NCBI GenBank assembly: GCA_022821085.1
Contig: JAJEEG010000006.1
Coordinates: forward strand, 2,067,330-2,131,329
Reading direction: 5' to 3'
DNA: 64,000 nt
Source of the DNA: Candidatus Latescibacterota bacterium
GTDB taxonomy: Bacteria; JAAXHH01
In this document: piece after piece, positions 1 to 6,996 of the stretch
How positions within the stretch are numbered: the stretch's first letter is position 1
Layout: each line of letters opens with the position of its first letter
The notes under the pieces: model-generated
Database searches by the model: none
Told to the model about the DNA's origin: nothing
Seen by the model: the letters and a program-made list of their open reading frames with translations, nothing else
Position numbers and translations under genes: made by a program

Positions 1-1023
1 CTCGCCGTCCATGTCGGCATAGGTGTACCAGTCCAGGTATCCGAGTGAACTGCTGATTATGTCCGCGCCCAGACTGTCGGCCCATTCCGTGGCGGCCACC
101 CAGAAGTCCTCCTCGACTTCCCGCTCGAAGGCCACGACCTCCGTGCTCGCGAGAAGGTAGCGCGCGCCGTAAGCCGGGCCGACCAGCTCACCCGGCGCGT
201 ATCCGCCGATCGTGCCGAGCACTGCCGTACCGTGACCGATGTCCTCCAGGTCGGTGAATCCTGTTTCGTCCCGAAGAAAATTGCGTCGGGCTTCCACCCG
301 GGTTCTCAGGCTGTCGAACGCCGCGTGATCCGTGCTGAAACCCGTGTCGAAGAGCGCTACGAGCACGCCGTTTCCGGTAAGTCCCAGATCATGAAGTTCC
401 GGTACGTGCAACTGGTTCAATTGAACGAAGGATGGACCGTAATCGAACCGGGTGGACTGGACCGCCCGGTGCCTGGCTTCCAGTTCCGCCTGGCCGGGAG
501 GTTGCAGAGGGATGGGGCGCGGAGGCCGGAGACCGGCGACCGCGTCGATGCGCTGCACGAAGGGCTGGCCGGCCAGACTGTCGATATTCCCGGCCGGGAT
601 GGACACGCTCGCCGCGTTCAGCCAGCGGGACACCTGGAGGATCCTGCCCCCCAACGCTTCGATGCGCTCCAGGTAGGGGACGTGGACGGGGATATCCTCC
701 CATCCCGCCAGCCGGTCGCTTCTTGTCGACAGCCGGCGGCGGGTACGGGGCGACAGGCGGTCTTCGGCGGCCGCCAGCGCGGCGTCGTATCCGGCCCCGG
801 GGTCAATTCCCTTGTCCGCCAGGTAGACCCAAACCTTCAGCATCTCGTCGGGAAGCCGCGTGGCGAGCTCGTTCTGAAGGCGTTCGGAAATCCCCGGTTC
901 AACGCCGGAAATCCCCGGTTCGCCGCCCGGGACGGTCCCCCGTACAGGTTGCTGATCGGGCAGTGGGCCGCCGAAAGCATGGGAGGCGACGAGGACGAGC
1001 AGCAACGGAAAGCATCGCTTCAT
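1..1023 (-). CDS. Secreted subtilisin-like (S8) serine protease, C-terminus cut by window edge
   Basis: The first 341 codons are present; the frame runs off position 1. An N-terminal signal-like segment (MKRCFPLLLVLVASHAFG) indicates export. Around residues 220-270 the S8 catalytic Asp motif (ALFDTGF) and His motif (GHGTAVLGTIGG) are visible. The catalytic Ser region would lie beyond the window edge, so activity cannot be judged. A propeptide-like region of roughly 200 residues precedes the catalytic domain. The start codon overlaps the stop of the upstream 4TM gene as ATGA, which implies translational coupling. Substrate unknown. Confidence 0.85.
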   Translation of the reverse strand, partial: MKRCFPLLLVLVASHAFGGPLPDQQPVRGTVPGGEPGISGVEPGISERLQNELATRLPDEMLKVWVYLADKGIDPGAGYDAALAAAEDRLSPRTRRRLSTRSDRLAGWEDIPVHVPYLERIEALGGRILQVSRWLNAASVSIPAGNIDSLAGQPFVQRIDAVAGLRPPRPIPLQPPGQAELEARHRAVQSTRFDYGPSFVQLNQLHVPELHDLGLTGNGVLVALFDTGFSTDHAAFDSLRTRVEARRNFLRDETGFTDLEDIGHGTAVLGTIGGYAPGELVGPAYGARYLLASTEVVAFEREVEEDFWVAATEWADSLGADIISSSLGYLDWYTYADMDGE

Positions 1024-1580
1024 GGCGATCTTCCTGGTTGGCGCGAACGGAGCCGGACGGCTCTTCGCCTGAACACACACCAGTACAACATAGTCAACAG
1101 GACGACAAGAAAAAGAGCGCCGCCCAGGATCAGTGACCGGTCCACGCCCAGTACACCCGCCATCTGTCCGCCCAGATAGAACCCCAGTATCCCGCCGATT
1201 CTGAACCTGAGGGATTCGGGAAGGACCGGGAGCAGGCTCCCCGTGGAAATCCCGGATATCACGAGAACCAGGAGCCAGGCGGCTTGCACGAGCAGCCTCA
1301 CCGGACGCTGCCCCCGGATCCGGTTCCAGGCCAGCAGGCCGATGAGGACCGGAACTACATATCCCCCGTATCCCAGGACGAGCATCACGCCGTAGGACAC
1401 CAGGGCGCCGGGCAGGCCGGCCAGGTTGCTGACTTCATCCGGACTGCGGCTCGAATTGGGGTAGTCGGTTTCGGCGTGGGAGACGAGACTGAGCAGCACG
1501 AAGAGCGCGACGGGGACCAGGAGGATCCCGATCACGTACATGCGGCGTTCGATGGCTCGGGTGAACGGAGGGAAGCTCAT
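1020..1580 (-). CDS. Stand-alone FtsK-type 4TM membrane protein (no motor domain)
   Basis: This 186-residue protein is almost entirely membrane-embedded, with hydrophobic segments near residues 13-35, 56-85, 96-117 and 127-167. The layout and the segment around NLAGLPGALVSYG, followed by a Gly/Tyr-rich helix, resemble the N-terminal 4TM region of FtsK/SpoIIIE DNA translocases. No linker, RecA-like motor or gamma domain follows: the frame stops and the S8 protease starts in the overlap. It sits 22 bases downstream of purQ and is probably on the same transcript. Function unknown; membrane anchoring or a division role is only a guess from the family. Confidence 0.7.
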   Translation of the reverse strand: MSFPPFTRAIERRMYVIGILLVPVALFVLLSLVSHAETDYPNSSRSPDEVSNLAGLPGALVSYGVMLVLGYGGYVVPVLIGLLAWNRIRGQRPVRLLVQAAWLLVLVISGISTGSLLPVLPESLRFRIGGILGFYLGGQMAGVLGVDRSLILGGALFLVVLLTMLYWCVFRRRAVRLRSRQPGRSP

Positions 1581-1602
1581 TCAAGTGCGCTCCCTTCGGC
1601 AG

Positions 1603-2415
1603 CTACTGGGCCCCGCGGACATAGTTCACGGCGTTCCGGAAGATATGCAGGCCGTCCGGCTCCCTGCGTCCCTCCCGGGTCCACCGGGGATGATGGGTCG
1701 GATGGGTGTAACGCTCCGGATGAGGCATGAGTCCGAAGATCCTTCCCGTGGCGTCGCAGATCCCTGCGATGGCGTCCACCGAGCCGTTGGGACTCCAGGG
1801 ATAGGCCGTCTCTGCCGTTGCCTCTCCGGCCGCCACCCACGGCGGATTGACGTACTGCAACGCGATGTGGCCGCCCGGACCCAGCCGAGCCCGCACGTCC
1901 TCCGACGCCAGCATGACCTTGCCTTCCCCGTTCGCGACCGGAATGTAGATGGTCTCCGGCATGTCCCGGGTAAAGACGCAGGGACTGGCGGGGTTCCTGC
2001 GCAGGTAGACCCAGCGGCACTCGAACTTGCCGGAATCGTTGTAGAACACCGTTGCTTCCTGCCGCCTGCCGCCCGGTTCCGTCTGGGGCAGCAGCCCCAT
2101 CTTGACCAGCACCTGGAATCCGTTGCATATGCCGAGGATGAGTTTTCCAGCCCCGATGAACCCTTCCACGTCCTCCATCAGCTTGCACTGCATCTCGTTG
2201 GCGAGGACTTTGCCGCCGGAGAGATCGTCGCCGTAGGAAAACCCTCCGGACAGGACCAGCACGTCGTACTCGGACAGGCGCCGGCGTCCCTGGATGAAGG
2301 CATTGATGTGGACGGGATCCACCCGCTCCGCGCCGGCGAGGCGGAAGGCGTGGGCCGTTTCCTCGTCGCAGTTGATCCCGGCGGCGCGCAATATCAGTAC
2401 GGAGACTTTGTACAT
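1603..2415 (-). CDS. purQ: Phosphoribosylformylglycinamidine synthase, glutaminase subunit
   Basis: A class I glutamine amidotransferase of 270 residues. It supplies ammonia from glutamine to PurL for conversion of FGAR to FGAM, step 4 of purine synthesis, in the cytosol. The nucleophile Cys97 lies in GICNGFQ, the oxyanion-side motif GGFSYGDDL is at 57-65, and the His/Glu pair is in MPHPER near the C-terminus. ATG at 2415 is chosen because GGGAG precedes it at proper spacing and the family's KVSVLIL strand starts there; an upstream in-frame start would add 10 unconserved residues. Third gene of a purS-purL-purQ operon. Confidence 0.95.
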   Translation of the reverse strand: MYKVSVLILRAAGINCDEETAHAFRLAGAERVDPVHINAFIQGRRRLSEYDVLVLSGGFSYGDDLSGGKVLANEMQCKLMEDVEGFIGAGKLILGICNGFQVLVKMGLLPQTEPGGRRQEATVFYNDSGKFECRWVYLRRNPASPCVFTRDMPETIYIPVANGEGKVMLASEDVRARLGPGGHIALQYVNPPWVAAGEATAETAYPWSPNGSVDAIAGICDATGRIFGLMPHPERYTHPTHHPRWTREGRREPDGLHIFRNAVNYVRGAQ

Positions 2416-2460
2416 GGATGCTCCCAGCTCAGAATCGATCGGCATGGAGGGCCGCCGCCG

Positions 2461-2490
2461 GACGGTCCGCCGCAGGACGGTCCGCCGCGC
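2461..2490. repeat. 15-bp direct repeat between purL and purQ
   Basis: Two adjacent 15-bp units beginning GACGGTCCGCCGC lie in the 79-base gap between purL and purQ. The unit contains GGTCC, like most other short arrays in this window. Confidence 0.7.
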
Positions 2491-2494
2491 TGCA

Positions 2495-4924
2495 TCACCA
2501 CCGCAGGGGCCGCTGCCATGCTTCCTTCAATATGGACAATTCCGTAGAAACGATCTCATCACCGCCCAGTCCGCGCACCAGGAAGCGGTCCTCCCCGGTC
2601 ACGGTCCCCGCGCGGCCGAACGGGCTTCCTTCCATCCGGGCTTCGAAGTCGGCTTCCCGGCCCGCGGGCACCTCCACCACGTAGCGGCTGTTCGATTCGG
2701 AAAACAGGACGGTGTCGTCGCGGTCCGCTTCCGGGTCCCGGGGCACGGCGTCCAGGTCCAGGGCCATGCCGAATCCGCCCGCGAAGGCCATTTCCGCCGC
2801 GGCCACGGCAAGGCCGCCCTCGGAGCAGTCGTGGCAGGCGGCCACGAGGCCTTGCGATATGGCCTCGTGCAGCCGGTTCATGGTCCCGCTCCCGGCGGCG
2901 GCGTCCACGGTCGGCACGTTCCGGCCTATGTATCCGAGCATGCGGTAGTACCGGGAACCGCCCAGTTCGTCGCGCGTGCGTCCCACGACGTAGATGCTGT
3001 TTCCCGGCGCCTTGACGTCCATGCTGACCGCCTTTCGCACGTCGTCCATCACGCAGATCGCCGAAATGAGCAGCGTGGGGGGGATGGCTATGGTCCGTTC
3101 GCCGTCGGAGAACTCGTTGTAGAAGCTGTCCTTCCCCGAAATGAAAGGCGTGCCGTAGGCTACCGCGATGTCGTAACAGGCCTTGGCCGCGCGAACCAGC
3201 GCGGCGAGGCGGTCCGGCTTGTCCGGATTGCCCCAGCAGAAGTTGTCCAGCAGCGCGGTCCGGTCGATACGGCCCCCGACGCAGGTGACCTGGCGGAGGG
3301 CCTCGTCGATGGCGGATGCGGCCATCCAGTACGGATCGATGTCGCCGTAAGAGGGGTTGATGCCGTTGGCGACGATGACGCCCCGGTCCGATGAAAGCAC
3401 GGGGCGCACGATGGCGGCGTCGCCCGGACCATCGTTGCGGGCGCCCTGCAGCGGCTTCAGCACGCTACCTCCCTGTACCTCGTGATCATACTGACGGACG
3501 ACCCATTCCTTGCTCGCCACGTTCCAGGAAGACAGCAAACGGATCAGGCTCCGCGCGGAATCGGGGCGGCCGGCCGCGGGAGGCTCGGGATGGTCCGGAG
3601 GATCCCACCGGGCCGTCCGGACGATGCGCGGCACCCCCTTGTGCAGGAACTCCATGTCCAGGTCCGCGACGGTGACCCGGCTTTCCGCCGCGACGGGCCT
3701 ATGGGTGACCCTGAGCCGCCGGTCGCCGGTGAATTCGCCGATCACCGAGGCCTCGACGTCTTCGCTCGCGCAGAGGTCCCTTAAGGACTCGATGTGCTCG
3801 GGGGGAACGGCCAGAATCATGCGTTCCTGGGATTCCGAGAGAAAGATCTCCCACGGTTTCAGGCCGCCGTATTTCAGGGGCGCCTTCTCCAGGTGCACTT
3901 CCGCGCCCGTATCCTCACCCATCTCGCCGATGGCCGATGAGAACCCGCCGGCGCCGCAGTCGGTGATGTTCCGGTACAGCCCGCGGTCCCGCGCCTGCAT
4001 GAGGACGTCGAGGATCTTCTTCTCCTCGATGGGGTTTCCGATTTGAACGGCCTGCGTGGCGGTGGATTCCGAAGCGTCGGTCAATTCGATGGACGAAAAA
4101 GTGGCCCCGTGGATCCCGTCTCTGCCCGTCCGCCCGCCGATGGTGACGACGAGATCGCCCGGTTCGGCCGATTTCTCGCACCGGTCGACCGGAATGATGG
4201 CCGCCGTTCCGCAGTATACCAGCGGGTTGCCCAGGTACCGCTCGTCGAAAAGGATGGCCCCGTTGACCGTCGGTATGCCCATCCGGTTGCCGTAGTCCCG
4301 GACGCCGGCCACGACACCCTTGAAGACGCGCTTCGGGTGCAGGACGCCTTCCGGCAGTTCTTCGTAGGGGAAGTCGGGCGGCGCGAAGCAGAAGACGTCC
4401 GTGTTGAAAATGGGCTTGCCGCCCAGGCCCGTCCCGAGCGGGTCGCGAATGACCCCGCCGATGCCCGTGTTGGCGCCGCCGTAGGGATCCAGCGCCGAAG
4501 GATGGTTATGCGTTTCTACCTTGAAGACGAGATGATAGTCGTCGTCGAATTCGATGATCCCCGCGTTGTCGACGAACACGGATACACAGCGGTCGTCCGC
4601 CCCCCGGGCCCGGCGGATATCTTCCGTCGCCTTCCTGATGGTGCGGGCGAAGAGGTTGTCGATGCGCTCCGTCTTTCGGCCCGATACGTAGTCGATGACC
4701 CCGTTGAAAACCTTGTGCTTGCAGTGCTCGGACCAGGTCTGGGCCAGCGTCTCCATTTCGACGTCCGTCGGGTCGCGGCCGAGCATGCTGAAATGGCGCC
4801 GGATCGACCGCATTTCCTCCAGGTTGAGCGCCAGCATGCCGTCCCGGCTCAGCCGCGTCATTTCATCGTCGGTCGCCTTCAGCAGGGAGAAGGACTCGAC
4901 CGTGTCGTCGGCCTCGTAGGTCAT
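2495..4924 (-). CDS. purL: Phosphoribosylformylglycinamidine synthase, synthetase subunit (small PurL type)
   Basis: An 809-residue ATP-dependent FGAM synthetase of the three-subunit PurS/PurL/PurQ type; it lacks the fused glutaminase of large PurL. Family motifs include the N-terminal TWSEHCKHK, the VETHNHPSALDPYGGA substrate/metal region, GGKPIFNTDVF and the SGKDSFYNE segment. ATG at 4924 overlaps the purS stop (ATGA), so translation is coupled. It also matches the family start; 20 further upstream codons are in frame but overlap purS. It is somewhat longer than typical small PurL proteins (720-760 residues). Confidence 0.96.
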   Translation of the reverse strand: MTYEADDTVESFSLLKATDDEMTRLSRDGMLALNLEEMRSIRRHFSMLGRDPTDVEMETLAQTWSEHCKHKVFNGVIDYVSGRKTERIDNLFARTIRKATEDIRRARGADDRCVSVFVDNAGIIEFDDDYHLVFKVETHNHPSALDPYGGANTGIGGVIRDPLGTGLGGKPIFNTDVFCFAPPDFPYEELPEGVLHPKRVFKGVVAGVRDYGNRMGIPTVNGAILFDERYLGNPLVYCGTAAIIPVDRCEKSAEPGDLVVTIGGRTGRDGIHGATFSSIELTDASESTATQAVQIGNPIEEKKILDVLMQARDRGLYRNITDCGAGGFSSAIGEMGEDTGAEVHLEKAPLKYGGLKPWEIFLSESQERMILAVPPEHIESLRDLCASEDVEASVIGEFTGDRRLRVTHRPVAAESRVTVADLDMEFLHKGVPRIVRTARWDPPDHPEPPAAGRPDSARSLIRLLSSWNVASKEWVVRQYDHEVQGGSVLKPLQGARNDGPGDAAIVRPVLSSDRGVIVANGINPSYGDIDPYWMAASAIDEALRQVTCVGGRIDRTALLDNFCWGNPDKPDRLAALVRAAKACYDIAVAYGTPFISGKDSFYNEFSDGERTIAIPPTLLISAICVMDDVRKAVSMDVKAPGNSIYVVGRTRDELGGSRYYRMLGYIGRNVPTVDAAAGSGTMNRLHEAISQGLVAACHDCSEGGLAVAAAEMAFAGGFGMALDLDAVPRDPEADRDDTVLFSESNSRYVVEVPAGREADFEARMEGSPFGRAGTVTGEDRFLVRGLGGDEIVSTELSILKEAWQRPLRW

Positions 4925-5409
4925 TGGCCCCCTTCGTAACATGCGTATCTTTCGATCACGTCGTTGGCCAGCAGCCGACGGCATATGGTGTCGACCTGCG
5001 ACCGGATGAGCGGACCCGCCAGGATGTAGCCCCGCCCGGAGTCCACCGATTCAATCCCCGCAACGCCCAGGTCGAGGCTGCCTTTCAGCGCCGTTTCGCC
5101 CACAGCGTCGGTTACCCCGGGCCTGAACCACACTTCCACGCCCCATTCTCCGGGAGCGACCGGCAGGCCCGCGTCGGCGATTTCGAGATGTTCCTGGGTG
5201 ACCGGATCGGCGAGCAGACCGGTGGTGATCCGGTCCAGTTCGGCGGCCGACAGGGCGCCGTGGAGCGCGTAGAGCCGGACGTGCCGAACGCCCTCGACGC
5301 CCCCGATGCCCAGGTCGAGGATATCGCCGCGGAGACCTTCGCCTACGGCGTCCACTACGTCTTTCCTGTTCACGACGGCAATACGCCGGGTCTTCGATTC
5401 CGCGGTCAT
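4921..5409 (-). CDS. purS: PurS subunit of FGAM synthase, two PurS domains in tandem
   Basis: 162 residues, about twice the usual PurS length of 80-85. Residues 9-78 and 90-158 each look like a PurS domain and align with each other: RKDVVDAVG matches RPGVTDAVG, LDLGIGGVEGV matches LDLGVAGIESV, and LLADPV matches LLANDV. PurS bridges PurL and PurQ and normally acts as a homodimer, so this gene encodes a covalent dimer. ATG at 5409 is preferred because homology begins a few residues after it and AAGGA lies upstream; the in-frame extension to 5601 would run through the promoter. First gene of purSLQ. Confidence 0.85.
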   Translation of the reverse strand: MTAESKTRRIAVVNRKDVVDAVGEGLRGDILDLGIGGVEGVRHVRLYALHGALSAAELDRITTGLLADPVTQEHLEIADAGLPVAPGEWGVEVWFRPGVTDAVGETALKGSLDLGVAGIESVDSGRGYILAGPLIRSQVDTICRRLLANDVIERYACYEGGQ

Positions 5410-5476
5410 CCGCTGTTGTTTCCTTCGCGGGAAGGATCTCCGTTCGTGGGGTCGGCGTCCGGTTTTGAGCGTGCCC

Positions 5477-5505
5477 AATCTATCCACCGGCCCTGCGCCT
5501 GTCAA
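5477..5505 (-). promoter_or_regulatory. Predicted sigma-70-type promoter of the purSLQ operon
   Basis: Read on the minus strand, TTGACA (5505-5500) and TAGATT (5482-5477) are separated by exactly 17 bases. A start near 5470 would leave a leader of about 60 nt before purS. No PurR-type operator was recognised. Confidence 0.65.
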
Positions 5506-5522
5506 TCTTAAAGGGAAAACAC

Positions 5523-5551
5523 TTGACTTGACGGCCGTTTCGGTATAATTT
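5523..5551 (+). promoter_or_regulatory. Predicted promoter of the sigma-factor gene
   Basis: TTGACT at 5523-5528 is followed by TATAAT at 5544-5549 (spacer 15), or TAATTT at 5546-5551 (spacer 17). An overlapping TTGACG at 5528 is too close to serve. This divergent promoter lies only about 20 bases from the purS -35 element, so the two may influence each other. Confidence 0.6.
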
Positions 5552-5908
5552 AACCATGCTGGGACCGTTCGTCCGGGCCAGGCCTTGCCGATGGTCCGCA
5601 TGGACCGTGCATGTTGAATTTCGGTCGTATACGACGGCGGTCTTTCCCGGTTTCCACTGGCTTAAGCAACGACGCAATTTCGATTTCGAACGCGCACCCG
5701 CTGGATTGTCCTTTCCGTCTGTCTGACGATGGCGTCTTTGCCGTTCGCTTTTTCTGGACAGCTTTTACGGGACCACGTATGGCACGCATCGTTCAGCTCA
5801 CCGTTCACACCACAAACGATCACGGGGTAACGGGAAACGGGCCCGCATAGGCCGGAGCGGACGGGACAGAAGCGCATTGCGCATGTCACGTAGGGGAGGT
5901 GAGGCAAG
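5552..5908 (+). other. Long 5' leader of the sigma-factor gene
   Basis: About 350 bases separate the predicted promoter from the coding region. The stretch contains self-complementary motifs (GGTCC-GCAT-GGACC near 5592-5605 and TCGTATACGA near 5626-5635) and an unconvincing 79-codon open frame. No terminator or known riboswitch was recognised. It is unusually long compared with the leaders of about 60-90 nt inferred for the pur and thrS operons. Confidence 0.4.
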
Positions 5909-5911
5909 ATC
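5892..5911 (+). promoter_or_regulatory. Strong Shine-Dalgarno site that places the sigma-factor start at an ATC codon
   Basis: GGAGGTGA (5895-5902) is a perfect 8-base complement of the 16S rRNA 3' end. It sits 6 bases upstream of ATC at 5909-5911, which is the reading frame of the sigma factor. The frame has a stop at 5900-5902, so nothing further upstream can be used. No ATG, GTG or TTG occurs in frame until ATG at 5984; the only near-cognate alternatives are CTG at 5963 and 5975. Confidence 0.7.
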
Positions 5912-6784
5912 GGCACATCATACCAGGAATCCTATGGAAACGGTGCCAGATACGAACAGGCGCTGTACCGCTACCTGGCCGAAATGTCCAAGTATCCCTT
6001 GATCACGGCCGAGGAGGAAGTGCGGCTGGCCCGTCTGATCAAGCAGGGCGACCAGAATGCGCTGGACAAGCTGGTGAAGGCCAATCTCAGGTTCGTCGTC
6101 AGCGTGGCCCGTCAGTACCAGAACTACGGCCTGCCCCTGCTGGACATGATCAACGAGGGGAACATGGGCCTCATGCGGGCCGCCAAGAAATTCGACGAGA
6201 CCAGGGGGTACAAGTTCATTTCCTATGCCGTCTGGTGGATACGCCAGGCCATCATTCAGTCCATAGCCAACCAGTCGAGGACCGTTCGCGTCCCCGTCAA
6301 CCGCTCCGAAGAACTTCGCCGCATCAAACAAACCTCAAAGCACTTGCAGCACGAACTCGGCCGCAAGCCCGATATCGATGAAATCGCCGAGGAAATGGAT
6401 ATTTCGGTCGAAGAGATCAACGAGGCCCTAAGTTCGTTCAGCCACTGCATTTCCCTTGACGTTCCCTTCAATCACGACGACGACCGCAGCCTGCTCGACC
6501 TCCTGCCCGACGAAATGCAGACGGCGCCGGACGAGAGCACCATGCTGCAGTTCCTGAAATCGGACGTCGGCAAGGTGCTGGACACCCTTCCGCCCCGCGA
6601 GGCGGAAGTGATACGCCTGTACTTCGGCGTGGGTTCGGAAAGGGCCCACACGCTCGAGGAGATCGGCATCCGTTTCGGCCTGACGCGGGAACGGATTCGC
6701 CAGATCAAGGAACGGGCGCTGCAGCGACTGCGTCACGCGACCCGCAGCGGCAAGCTCAGTCCCTACCTCCGGGACGACGACTGA
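5909..6784 (+). CDS. rpoD: Principal RNA polymerase sigma factor (RpoD/SigA-like), probable AUC start
   Basis: A sigma-70 family factor lacking region 1.1, similar in size to the short RpoD of Bacteroidetes; 291 residues from ATC 5909. Region 1.2 (YRYLAEMSKYPLITAEEE) is followed by region 2 (core binding NLRFVVSVARQY; -10 recognition KFISYAVWWIRQAI), region 3, and the region 4 helix-turn-helix (HTLEEIGIRFGLTRERIRQIKERALQRLR region). Starting at ATG 5984 would remove the beginning of region 1.2, whose conserved residues are encoded upstream in the same frame. The optimal Shine-Dalgarno points to ATC. A one-base sequence error (ATG read as ATC) is the main alternative. It likely reads the TTGACA/TAnnnT promoters found here. 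Confidence 0.88.
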   Translation: MGTSYQESYGNGARYEQALYRYLAEMSKYPLITAEEEVRLARLIKQGDQNALDKLVKANLRFVVSVARQYQNYGLPLLDMINEGNMGLMRAAKKFDETRGYKFISYAVWWIRQAIIQSIANQSRTVRVPVNRSEELRRIKQTSKHLQHELGRKPDIDEIAEEMDISVEEINEALSSFSHCISLDVPFNHDDDRSLLDLLPDEMQTAPDESTMLQFLKSDVGKVLDTLPPREAEVIRLYFGVGSERAHTLEEIGIRFGLTRERIRQIKERALQRLRHATRSGKLSPYLRDDD

Positions 6785-6820
6785 CAGGGGCATGTCCTGC
6801 CGCTTGAATACCGCACGCAA

Positions 6821-6854
6821 CCCCGGCGCGCACGCCTGCCCGCCGGGGTTTTTT
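6821..6854 (+). terminator. Rho-independent terminator after the sigma-factor gene
   Basis: An 8-bp perfect stem, CCCCGGCG (6821-6828) with CGCCGGGG (6841-6848), a 12-base loop, then six T (6849-6854). It lies 36 bases after the stop codon and ahead of the secA promoter. Confidence 0.9.
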
Positions 6855-6903
6855 CATGAGCGGCAGCAGCACGGAACCGACCGTTCCGCCGAGAAGAAAA
6901 GAG

Positions 6904-6932
6904 TTGTCCACATCCGCCCGCTCCCTTAAGTT
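6904..6932 (+). promoter_or_regulatory. Possible secA promoter
   Basis: TTGTCC (6904-6909) and TAAGTT (6927-6932) are separated by 17 bases. It lies downstream of the sigma-factor terminator and about 65 bases ahead of the secA start. The -35 is imperfect. TTGTCCACA here also resembles a single DnaA box with one mismatch. Confidence 0.4.
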
Positions 6933-6996
6933 TCATGGTTGGAGTACAGGCCGGTAGCGCGCGCCCGCGGGGCGCCGAACCAAGGACCTTAAGAAC

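Noticed and set aside
5611-5850. 79-codon open frame in the rpoD leader
   Set aside because: No Shine-Dalgarno, no recognisable composition, and it lies in a stretch better explained as leader.
5899-6381. GTG start at 5899 for the sigma factor
   Set aside because: It is in another frame; its translation has no sigma-factor similarity, while the frame of the real protein has a stop at 5900-5902.
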